Shown: positions 1 through 4,519 of the stretch, in pieces
Layout: each line of letters starts with the position of its first letter
How positions within the stretch are numbered: position 1 is the first letter of the stretch
Source of the DNA: Calditrichota bacterium
GTDB lineage: Bacteria; Zixibacteria; MSB-5A5; GN15; FEB-12
DNA length: 5,536 nt
Assembly: GCA_008501655.1 (NCBI GenBank)
Contig: QQUK01000065.1
Span: 1 to 5,536, forward strand
Reading direction: 5' to 3'
Position numbers and translations under genes: made by a program
The notes under the pieces: model-generated
The model's database searches: none
What the model was told of the DNA's origin: nothing
Seen by the model: only the letters and a program-made list of their open reading frames with translations

Positions 1-471
1 ACATCAAACTTTGCTTACAATCATAATCGCGTAAAAGAATTTAAAACTATTCTATACGATGCCTTTTATAACGATACGGCAATGGTTGATTTTGCCGGTA
101 AAAAAGTAAGCCGTTATCCGGAGATTCTTGCCAATATCATCGCCGATTACCACACGAAAAAATTCCGGTTCACCTATTATGGCAACTACATCGGGAAACA
201 GTATTCCGATTTATACAATATAGAGGAACTTGCGATCAAACCGGTCTTTGTATCTTCGGTGGCTGCAGAAGTAAAGCTTGGTCAGTTTTTAGGTATCGGG
301 AATCTTTTGTTTTCAACCCGGATTGAAAATCTCTTTTCCAAAAAGTATGAATCAGCCGTTGCATACGCTGAGAATTATATCGATGGAAACGGCGGCGTTG
401 AAGGCTGGTCAACATTTTATGTCGCATCAGAACTCTCGTTTTTCTCGCAGTTGAAGATGGAACTGTTTTAA
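1..471 (+). CDS. TonB-dependent outer-membrane receptor, C-terminal part (5' end outside window)
   Basis: The frame is open from base 1 and ends with TAA at 469-471, giving 156 visible residues; the start lies to the left. The ATG at 82 is internal, because the same frame reads on upstream with barrel-like sequence. What is visible is the last strands of a beta-barrel: alternating aromatic/polar stretches (KFRFTYYGNYIGKQYSD), then a segment with RIENLFSKKYES. The N-LF-KKYE pattern near the end is typical of TonB-dependent receptors. The protein finishes LKMELF, with the terminal phenylalanine expected of outer-membrane proteins handled by the BAM machinery. Family members import iron chelates, cobalamin, sugars or other large ligands across the outer membrane using TonB/ExbBD energy. 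The plug domain is not in the window, so the substrate cannot be named. The family call is fairly secure; a related barrel porin is the alternative. Confidence 0.85.
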   Translation, partial: TSNFAYNHNRVKEFKTILYDAFYNDTAMVDFAGKKVSRYPEILANIIADYHTKKFRFTYYGNYIGKQYSDLYNIEELAIKPVFVSSVAAEVKLGQFLGIGNLLFSTRIENLFSKKYESAVAYAENYIDGNGGVEGWSTFYVASELSFFSQLKMELF

Positions 472-484
472 GGTTTTAGAAAGA

Positions 485-507
485 CAGGCAGGAAAGGTTT
501 CTGCCTG
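485..507. repeat. Hairpin just downstream of the receptor gene
   Basis: CAGGCAG (485-491) and CTGCCTG (501-507) are perfect 7-bp arms around a 9-base loop, 13 bases after the receptor stop codon. No T-tract follows, so it is not a canonical Rho-independent terminator. It may still mark or protect the 3' end of the receptor transcript. Confidence 0.55.
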
Positions 508-564
508 CTCAACCAATGAATAATAGGGCAGTATCCCTGTGGTCCTGCCAAAATATTATTGTAG

Positions 565-585
565 TGACAAGGTGTTGCCCTGTCA
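565..585. repeat. Imperfect palindrome in the 472-848 array
   Basis: TGACAAGG (565-572) faces CCCTGTCA (578-585). Seven of eight positions pair, with one A/C mismatch, around a 5-base loop. It is one of several palindromes packed between the receptor and permease genes. Its function is unknown. Confidence 0.45.
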
Positions 586-588
586 GAG

Positions 589-613
589 GGTGTCAGGCGA
601 GACGCCTGACACC
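589..613. repeat. Perfect 11-bp palindrome with AGA loop
   Basis: GGTGTCAGGCG (589-599) pairs perfectly with CGCCTGACACC (603-613) around the loop AGA (600-602). It resembles the hairpin at 655-675, which has the same loop and the same CAGGC core but different flanking base pairs. This suggests both belong to one dispersed family whose pairing is kept while the sequence drifts. Confidence 0.75.
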
Positions 614-628
614 ACAAAGTATGAGTAG

Positions 629-650
629 GTCGAAACTCTTGAGTGTCGAC
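629..650. repeat. Palindrome with GTAGGTC header
   Basis: GTCGAAACTC (629-638) faces GAGTGTCGAC (641-650), with nine of ten positions paired and only TT between the arms, so the innermost pairs would have to open. It begins within GTAGGTC (625-631), a header also found at the start of the 59-base repeats. Confidence 0.5.
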
Positions 651-654
651 ATAT

Positions 655-675
655 TCTCAGGCAAGATGCCTGAGA
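655..675. repeat. Perfect 9-bp palindrome with AGA loop
   Basis: TCTCAGGCA (655-663) pairs perfectly with TGCCTGAGA (667-675) around AGA (664-666). It is the sister of the 589-613 palindrome. Both are followed directly by CCA and then, 10-13 bases after the stem, by a GTRGGTC header. Confidence 0.75.
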
Positions 676-685
676 CCATGTTTAA

Positions 686-716
686 GTGGGTCACACTGAG
701 CGGAGTTGAAGTGTGA
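686..716. repeat. GTGGGTCACACTGAGCGGAG-type palindromic repeat
   Basis: The TCACACT (691-697) and AGTGTGA (710-716) arms enclose GAGCGGAGTTGA. From memory, this arrangement of a CTGAGCGGAGT-GA core with variable complementary arms is a widespread extragenic repeat in uncultured FCB and other bacteria. It carries a GTGGGTC header (686-692) like the neighbouring elements. Confidence 0.6.
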
Positions 717-735
717 TTTGGAATAAGAAATTGAA

Positions 736-794
736 GTAGGTCGGGTTCCGTTGCATTGATTTCGAGAGAAATCAATATCGAGAAACCCGACAAA
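736..794 (+). repeat. 59-base structured extragenic repeat, copy 1
   Basis: The first 18 bases (GTAGGTCGGGTTCCGTTG, 736-753) and last 16 bases (CGAGAAACCCGACAAA, 779-794) are identical to 4357-4374 and 4400-4415. The outer stem is GTCGGGTT (740-747) with AACCCGAC (784-791). A symmetric 7x7 internal loop follows, then an inner stem ATTGATTTC (755-763) with GAAATCAAT (768-776) capped by GAGA, a GNRA-type tetraloop when read on the plus strand. The middle 25 bases differ from copy 2 but keep the fold. It lies 54 bases before the permease start. Role unknown; a mobile extragenic repeat or a 5'-UTR RNA element are both possible. Confidence 0.8.
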
Positions 795-818
795 GAGATT
801 AGTAACCAAATTGTGCAA

Positions 819-838
819 GGCAGACGTCCTCGTCTGCC
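819..838. repeat. Perfect 8-bp hairpin next to the permease start
   Basis: GGCAGACG (819-826) pairs with CGTCTGCC (831-838) around TCCT. The 3' arm ends 10 bases before the ATG at 849 and abuts the weak Shine-Dalgarno-like GGAAA. In mRNA it could influence ribosome access, but it may simply be another member of the palindrome array. Confidence 0.7.
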
Positions 839-848
839 GGAAAATATT

Positions 849-2219
849 ATGCAATTTATAGATTACAGTATCATCATTGTATACTTAGCCCTTCTGCTTA
901 TCCTCGGGCTTGCAAAACGAATCCGGAAAGACAGCACTGCTGCCGATTTGATTGTCGGGGGACGGATGCTTACTCTCCCGGCGTTTGTTGCTTCGCTTGT
1001 CTCAACATGGTACGGCGGAATCCTCGGTGTCGGTGAATACAGTTATAACTACGGCCTTTCGAACTGGCTGGCGTTTGGTTTACCGTACTATCTGGCAGCC
1101 TTTCTCTTTGCTCTCTTTTTAGCAAAAAAAGCACGCAAATCAGAAATGCTGACTATCCCCGACAGGCTCCAGCAAGTTTATGGCACGAAAGCAGCCGTTG
1201 CCGGGTCGGTAATAATATACCTGATGACCGTTCCGGCCGCATACATCCTGATGCTCGGAACCCTTGCACAATTTTTATTCGGTTGGAATCTTTGGGTTGG
1301 GATTTTGCTGGGTACTCTCTTTTCGTTGGTTTATGTATTCACCGGAGGTTTTAATTCCGTTATCCGAACCGACCTCTTCCAGTTTGTTCTCATGTTTGCC
1401 GGATTTGCAGTTTTACTGATAGTTCTGTATTTAAATTATGGCGGGATGCCATTCCTTGAGACAAATCTTCCCGAAACGCATTTCACCTGGCATGGGGGCA
1501 ATTCCGGGTTGTATATCGCAACCTGGTATGTCATCGCTCTGGCAACATTGATAGAACCATCGTTCTACCAAAGATGCTATGCTGCTAAAACCGAAAAAGT
1601 CGCCCGTAACGGTATCTTCCTCTCTATACTCTGCTGGGCGTTTTTTGATTTTCTAACAACAAGCTGCGGGATGTACGCTAAAGCGATTCTACCTGACCTT
1701 GAAAACGCCGTCGGTTCCTACCCGGCAGTAGCTCTCGAGGTTCTCCCGGCTGGACTGCTTGGTATATTTGCTTTATCACTTTTAGCAACGGTAATGTCAA
1801 CAGTCGATTCCTATTCGTTTGTTGCAGCAACAACATTTTCAAAAGATATCGTTCAAAAAGCATTTAACGTTAAACACCAGAGTATAACCTCACTGACGCG
1901 CATAGGCCTCTTACTGACAGCTACACTGGCAATTATTCCGCTTATGCTGTTTGACTCAGTCGTAGATATCTGGTATACCTTCGGCTCAATCGGTACACCG
2001 GCCCTTCTGATACCGGTCTTTACATCGTTTGTCGGAAAAAGAAAAATGTCAGCCACCGCAGCTTTTTATTCAATACTCAGCTCCGGTGCTGTATCGCTTA
2101 TCTGGTATCTCTCCCAGTTTGCCTCAGGTGACGGTTCATACTGGTTTTCCGTACAGCCGATATTCCCTGGTTTAGTACTCTCGTTGTTGATATATCTGAT
2201 AACATCCAGGGAAAAATAA
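849..2219 (+). CDS. Sodium:solute symporter (SSS) family permease
   Basis: This is a 456-residue inner-membrane transporter of the SSS family (LeuT-fold, Na+-coupled uptake); the substrate is not readable from sequence. Hydrophobic segments recur along the whole length, roughly residues 5-22, 42-60, 73-92, 115-140, 145-165, 177-196, 221-238, 255-275, 300-320, 350-368, 376-394, 403-423 and 435-452, which fits the 12-13 helices of the family. The hallmark TGGFNSVIRTDLFQF (165-179) contains the conserved GG...V-TD--Q pattern. MSTVDSYSFVAAT (316-328) matches the helix that carries the Na+ site serines/threonines in characterised members. I chose the ATG at 849 because the first helix follows at once (QFIDYSIIIVYLALLLILG). 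The frame stays open to a TTG at 756, but that extension is made of the repeat and hairpin. greA follows after 42 bases. No clear promoter is visible; any such signal lies in the palindrome array. Confidence 0.88.
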   Translation: MQFIDYSIIIVYLALLLILGLAKRIRKDSTAADLIVGGRMLTLPAFVASLVSTWYGGILGVGEYSYNYGLSNWLAFGLPYYLAAFLFALFLAKKARKSEMLTIPDRLQQVYGTKAAVAGSVIIYLMTVPAAYILMLGTLAQFLFGWNLWVGILLGTLFSLVYVFTGGFNSVIRTDLFQFVLMFAGFAVLLIVLYLNYGGMPFLETNLPETHFTWHGGNSGLYIATWYVIALATLIEPSFYQRCYAAKTEKVARNGIFLSILCWAFFDFLTTSCGMYAKAILPDLENAVGSYPAVALEVLPAGLLGIFALSLLATVMSTVDSYSFVAATTFSKDIVQKAFNVKHQSITSLTRIGLLLTATLAIIPLMLFDSVVDIWYTFGSIGTPALLIPVFTSFVGKRKMSATAAFYSILSSGAVSLIWYLSQFASGDGSYWFSVQPIFPGLVLSLLIYLITSREK

Positions 2220-2261
2220 CAATATTGCAATTTCGACCTCTTATACCTATATTGGATTACT

Positions 2262-2744
2262 ATGAGTGAAAAATTATTTATGTCCAAAGAGGGACGCCAG
2301 AAACTTGAGGCGGAACTCAAAAAATTGAAATACACCGATCGTCCTGCGATTGTTGCTGAAATCAAACGAGCCCGTGAAATGGGTGACCTGTCCGAAAACG
2401 CCGAATACCACGCTGCCAAAGAACAACAGAAAGTCATCGAAGGTAAAATTGTAGAAATACAACAGAAACTTCTGAAAATTCAGATTATAGATAAAAGTTC
2501 TATCCCTAAAGATAAAGTCTATCTCTATGCCAAGGTTCTCATCAAAGATTTAGAGGATGATGAAGAGATTGAGTATAAAATTGCTCCGCCTGAGGAAGTC
2601 GATCTTGATAATGATGTCATTTCCGTGAAATCACCAATCGGCACCGCTCTGTTAGGCAAGGGGGTCGGTGAGATTATTAAAGTTGAGGTACCGGCCGGGA
2701 TTATAAAATATGAGATTATGAAAATCAGTCATGATAAAGACTGA
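2262..2744 (+). CDS. greA: Transcription elongation factor GreA
   Basis: This 160-residue protein has the normal GreA length. GreA binds the secondary channel of RNA polymerase and stimulates cleavage of backtracked RNA, rescuing stalled complexes. Residues 1-76 form the N-terminal coiled coil, with the family signature AREMGDLSENAEYHAAKEQQ (37-56). D42 and E45 at the hairpin tip match the catalytic acidic pair D41/E44 of E. coli GreA. The C-terminal globular domain (about 80-160) contains the typical SPIGTALLGK (124-133) followed by GEIIKVEVPAG. The ATG at 2262 is preferred to the ATG at 2280 (residue 7), although neither has a strong Shine-Dalgarno. The gene follows the permease by 42 bases on the same strand, so co-transcription is possible. 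It converges with the microprotein gene, leaving only 4 bases between stop codons and no hairpin terminator. Confidence 0.97.
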   Translation: MSEKLFMSKEGRQKLEAELKKLKYTDRPAIVAEIKRAREMGDLSENAEYHAAKEQQKVIEGKIVEIQQKLLKIQIIDKSSIPKDKVYLYAKVLIKDLEDDEEIEYKIAPPEEVDLDNDVISVKSPIGTALLGKGVGEIIKVEVPAGIIKYEIMKISHDKD

Positions 2745-2748
2745 AAAA

Positions 2749-2928
2749 CTAATCCTCGTCGTAATCGGTGAAAAGTTCTTTAGATAAATCTTCCTCTTCA
2801 TAATAGCTTTCCTCTTCGTCGCTTTCATAGCCGGCGGCGAGGTTGGCACATTCCAGTGAGCAGAAAAACTCTGAGCCTTGTTTGACCGAGTTGCTGCCGA
2901 TTGTTTCACTGCACTGAGGGCATATCAT
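2749..2928 (-). CDS. Small zinc-finger-like protein with acidic tail (59 aa, uncharacterised)
   Basis: The 59-residue product starts MICPQCSETIGS. It has four cysteines in two pairs, C3-x2-C6 and C23-x3-C27, the second inside FFCSLECANL. CPxC followed about 16 residues later by FCSxxC is the layout of small treble-clef/zinc-ribbon proteins such as YacG or TRASH-like fingers, so Zn2+ binding is inferred. The remaining half (about 34-59) is strongly acidic (ESDEEESYYEEED...DYDED), suggesting contact with a basic partner or nucleic-acid mimicry. The start is supported by AGGAG (2938-2942 on the complement), 9 bases from the ATG, and by a plausible upstream promoter. The acidic half overlaps no other credible gene. 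It lies tail-to-tail with greA and divergent from the beta-synthase. I do not recognise it as a named family; a YacG-like gyrase inhibitor is possible, but its diagnostic residues are not clear. Confidence 0.78.
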   Translation of the reverse strand: MICPQCSETIGSNSVKQGSEFFCSLECANLAAGYESDEEESYYEEEDLSKELFTDYDED

Positions 2929-2980
2929 ACGTTCTAACTCCTAAAAAAAGACTTTGTTTATCTATCAAGTTGTTGCCAGA

Positions 2981-3080
2981 TTATATCGGACATTCTAAAA
3001 ATTATCTTAATGTATGATAAAAATTGTGTCAATACTTTTTTTTACGAACTCCAAAGTATTTTCTTCACAATCCGATATAA
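2981..3080. repeat. 10-bp inverted repeat spanning the divergent promoter region
   Basis: TTATATCGGA (2981-2990) and TCCGATATAA (3071-3080) are exact inverted copies 80 bases apart, lying on either side of the putative microprotein -35/-10. Such spacing could hold two half-sites for a looping or dimeric regulator. The arms are AT-rich and the same 10-mer also occurs by chance at 3722-3731 inside the beta-synthase gene, so this is only suggestive. Confidence 0.3.
3004..3032 (-). promoter_or_regulatory. Putative sigma-70 promoter for the microprotein gene
   Basis: On the complement, a perfect -35 TTGACA (3032-3027) is followed by a 17-base spacer and TAAGAT (3009-3004, four of six matches to TATAAT). 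Transcription would start near 2997, leaving a leader of about 70 bases before the ATG at 2928. The AT-rich setting raises the chance of random matches, so confidence is moderate. Confidence 0.5.
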
Positions 3081-3147
3081 AAACTCTACGCTTGATGAAC
3101 TATATTTGTTTCCTGCAAATCAGCTTAAAATTGTCCAAAATCTGCCC

Positions 3148-3175
3148 TTGACTCTTTTCTATTTGAGACTATACT
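3148..3175 (+). promoter_or_regulatory. Putative sigma-70 promoter for the cystathionine beta-synthase gene
   Basis: TTGACT (3148-3153, five of six to TTGACA) and TATACT (3170-3175, five of six to TATAAT) are separated by 16 bases. The expected start is near 3182, which would give a leader of about 94 bases to the TTG start codon at 3276. It is the best promoter-like sequence on the plus strand in this gap. Confidence 0.6.
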
Positions 3176-3265
3176 AACAGAGACCTATTATATAAATATT
3201 GCAGATATTTTTGAACCACCGGATATTTTAGTTGTTTTTAAGAGAAAAAATCAAGGATTATATAC

Positions 3266-3270
3266 GAGGA
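3266..3270 (+). promoter_or_regulatory. Ribosome binding site that decides the TTG start at 3276
   Basis: GAGGA (3266-3270) lies 5 bases before the TTG at 3276. It supports initiation at a non-ATG codon. The next in-frame methionine is residue 26, already inside the conserved fold (after GNIPLVKL), so it cannot be the start. Confidence 0.7.
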
Positions 3271-3275
3271 AAATT

Positions 3276-4268
3276 TTGGAAACAAAAAAATACTACTTAG
3301 ACTCAATTATTGATGCTGTCGGGAATATCCCGCTGGTGAAACTGAGAAGGATGCCCGTTGCCCGGGGCGTCAAAGCTACGGTTCTTGTGAAACCGGAATT
3401 CATGAACCCGTCCGGCTCTGTCAAAGACCGGATGGCTGCTCATATCCTCAGGCAAGCCCTCGAAAGGGGTGACCTCAAACCGGGCGGTACTATCGTCGAA
3501 GGAACTTCCGGTAATACCGGAGCTGCCGTTGCCATGTTTGCCGCTGCCAACGGATTCAAAGTCATCCTGACCATTCCGGACAAAATGTCCGATGAAAAAG
3601 TCGATGCCCTCCGTGCCTTCGGTGCCGAGGTCCATATCTGCCCGACCGCCGTACCGGCCGAATCCCCCGAAAGTTATTACCAGACTGCAATCCGCCTCCA
3701 CAAAGAGAACCCCGGTTCGTTTTATATCGGACAGTATTTTAACTTAGACAATATTGAAGCTCACTACAAAATTACCGGTCCCGAAATCTGGGAACAGACC
3801 GGTGGAAAATTTGATTCTCTTGTCGGCGGAATCGGAACCGGCGGAACCGTCTCCGGAACTGCAAGATTCATTAAAGAGAAAAATAAAAATATTGAAGTTG
3901 TCGGTGCTGACCCGGTTGGCTCGGTATATTTTAATTATCACAAAGACCAGACGATGATTGAACCCCACACCTACTTTGTCGAAGGTATCGGCGAAGATAT
4001 GATGTGTCCGACCATTGATTTTTCCGTTATAGATAAAGTATATCAGGTCACCGATCAGGAGTCGTTTCTGGCAACTAGAGACCTCACCCGTATGGAAGGT
4101 ATCTTTGCCGGCGGTTCCTCCGGCGCAGCTGTTCATGTCGCTTTAGAATATGCCAAAGATTTAGATGAAGACAAAATTGTAATAGTAATTTTACCCGATT
4201 CCGGGGTCAAATATATGTCCAAAGTTTTTAACGATAGCTGGATGAAAGAAAAAGGCTTTTTGGAATAA
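3276..4268 (+). CDS. cbs: Cystathionine beta-synthase, catalytic core only (PLP fold type II)
   Basis: This 330-residue cytosolic PLP enzyme of the cysteine synthase/CBS group is predicted to condense serine and homocysteine into cystathionine. PLP lysine K50 lies in NPSGSVKDR (44-52). The substrate loop is EGTSGNTG (75-82), the phosphate-binding glycine loop GGIGTGGT (184-191), and PDSG (307-310) supplies the serine that contacts the pyridine nitrogen. CBS rather than O-acetylserine sulfhydrylase is favoured by PDKMSDEKVDALRAFGAE (101-118), SPESYYQTAIRL (130-141), EGIGEDMMCP (236-245) and the ending FNDSWMKEKGFLE (318-330), all of which recall eukaryotic CBS. The N-terminal heme segment and C-terminal regulatory CBS domains of the human enzyme are absent, so allosteric control by S-adenosylmethionine is not expected. 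The start is TTG with a good GAGGA. A gamma-lyase-family gene follows after 251 bases. Serine sulfhydrylase activity is an alternative. Confidence 0.88.
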   Translation: METKKYYLDSIIDAVGNIPLVKLRRMPVARGVKATVLVKPEFMNPSGSVKDRMAAHILRQALERGDLKPGGTIVEGTSGNTGAAVAMFAAANGFKVILTIPDKMSDEKVDALRAFGAEVHICPTAVPAESPESYYQTAIRLHKENPGSFYIGQYFNLDNIEAHYKITGPEIWEQTGGKFDSLVGGIGTGGTVSGTARFIKEKNKNIEVVGADPVGSVYFNYHKDQTMIEPHTYFVEGIGEDMMCPTIDFSVIDKVYQVTDQESFLATRDLTRMEGIFAGGSSGAAVHVALEYAKDLDEDKIVIVILPDSGVKYMSKVFNDSWMKEKGFLE

Positions 4269-4283
4269 GTATTTAATCTGTGA

Positions 4284-4307
4284 CTTTTGAGTCTTCAGAC
4301 TCAAAAG
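4284..4307. repeat. Perfect 10-bp hairpin after the beta-synthase gene (TTCA loop)
   Basis: CTTTTGAGTC (4284-4293) pairs with GACTCAAAAG (4298-4307) around TTCA, starting 16 bases after the stop codon. No T-tract follows, so simple intrinsic termination is unlikely. Its loop region is complementary to that of the next hairpin. Confidence 0.75.
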
Positions 4308-4313
4308 AGAAAG

Positions 4314-4335
4314 TTGCGAATCTGAAGATTCGCAA
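4314..4335. repeat. Perfect 9-bp hairpin (TGAA loop)
   Basis: TTGCGAATC (4314-4322) pairs with GATTCGCAA (4327-4335) around TGAA. The octamer TCTGAAGA (4321-4328) across its loop is the exact reverse complement of TCTTCAGA (4292-4299) across the loop of the preceding hairpin. Confidence 0.75.
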
Positions 4336-4356
4336 GGCACAAGAGATTGATAAAAT

Positions 4357-4415
4357 GTAGGTCGGGTTCCGTTGAATTGAATTCGCAAGAATTCAAACCC
4401 GAGAAACCCGACAAA
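4357..4415 (+). repeat. 59-base structured extragenic repeat, copy 2
   Basis: It has the same orientation and exact length as 736-794, with identical 18-base left and 16-base right arms. The outer stem is GTCGGGTT (4361-4368) with AACCCGAC (4405-4412). The inner stem TTGAATTC (4377-4384) with GAATTCAA (4389-4396) is capped by GCAA, again GNRA-type. The right side contains tandem AAACCCGAG/AAACCCGAC, so the left arm has two possible partners. It lies 104 bases before the next gene. Confidence 0.8.
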
Positions 4416-4424
4416 AGCGCAACA

Positions 4425-4441
4425 GTCAGGAAACTCCTGAC
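4425..4441. repeat. Perfect 7-bp palindrome following repeat copy 2
   Basis: GTCAGGA (4425-4431) pairs with TCCTGAC (4435-4441) around AAC. As with copy 1, where a hairpin follows at 819-838, a short perfect palindrome lies just downstream of the 59-base repeat. Confidence 0.6.
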
Positions 4442-4461
4442 AACATTGATATAAAAAATTT

Positions 4462-4494
4462 GTCATCCTGAGTCCGCCTCGGCGGAAAGGAGAC
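4462..4494. repeat. TCATCCTGAG-type palindromic repeat
   Basis: The inner arms TCCGCC (4473-4478) and GGCGGA (4481-4486) are perfect. Outer TCCT (4466-4469) with AGGA (4488-4491) and GTC (4462-4464) with GAC (4492-4494) also match, with one bulged A. From memory, the GTCATCCTGAG header is a common dispersed extragenic repeat in many uncultured bacteria. It ends 25 bases before the gamma-lyase start codon. Confidence 0.6.
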
Positions 4495-4519
4495 GTGAAA
4501 ATAAATAGGAAACAATACT

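Noticed and set aside
525..549. Further hairpins at AGGG/CCCT (525-528, 535-538) or GGCAG/CTGCC (527-531, 545-549)
   Set aside because: The arms are only 4-5 bp and mutually exclusive, so they do not rise above chance.
516..716. 66-codon plus-strand ORF in the palindrome array, with overlapping minus-strand ORFs
   Set aside because: They are composed of palindromic repeats, have no credible ribosome binding site and no protein-like features. Minus-strand peptides with NGTRPT-like text are translations of the repeat.
589..838. CRISPR array
   Set aside because: The palindromes differ in sequence and spacing. There are no identical direct repeats with regular spacers.
756..848. N-terminal extension of the permease to a TTG at 756
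   Set aside because: The extra 31 codons are encoded by the 59-base repeat and the 819-838 hairpin. There is no ribosome binding site, and the first transmembrane helix begins right after the ATG at 849.
2652..2909. 85-codon minus-strand ORF across the greA end
   Set aside because: It overlaps greA and the cysteine-motif gene in another frame. The 59-codon frame at 2749-2928 has a far better ribosome binding site and a recognisable cysteine pattern.
2980..2985. TATAAT on the complement as the -10 of the microprotein gene
   Set aside because: The hexamer is perfect, but no -35-like hexamer lies at 16-18 bases and there is no extended -10 TG; the TTGACA/TAAGAT pair slightly upstream is better.
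3303..4136. Long minus-strand ORFs and a 67-codon plus-strand ORF inside the beta-synthase gene
   Set aside because: They are antisense or out-of-frame shadows of a strongly conserved enzyme and show no family motifs.
4284..4335. Intrinsic terminator after the beta-synthase gene
   Set aside because: The stems are strong, but neither is followed by a T-run; the following bases are purine-rich.
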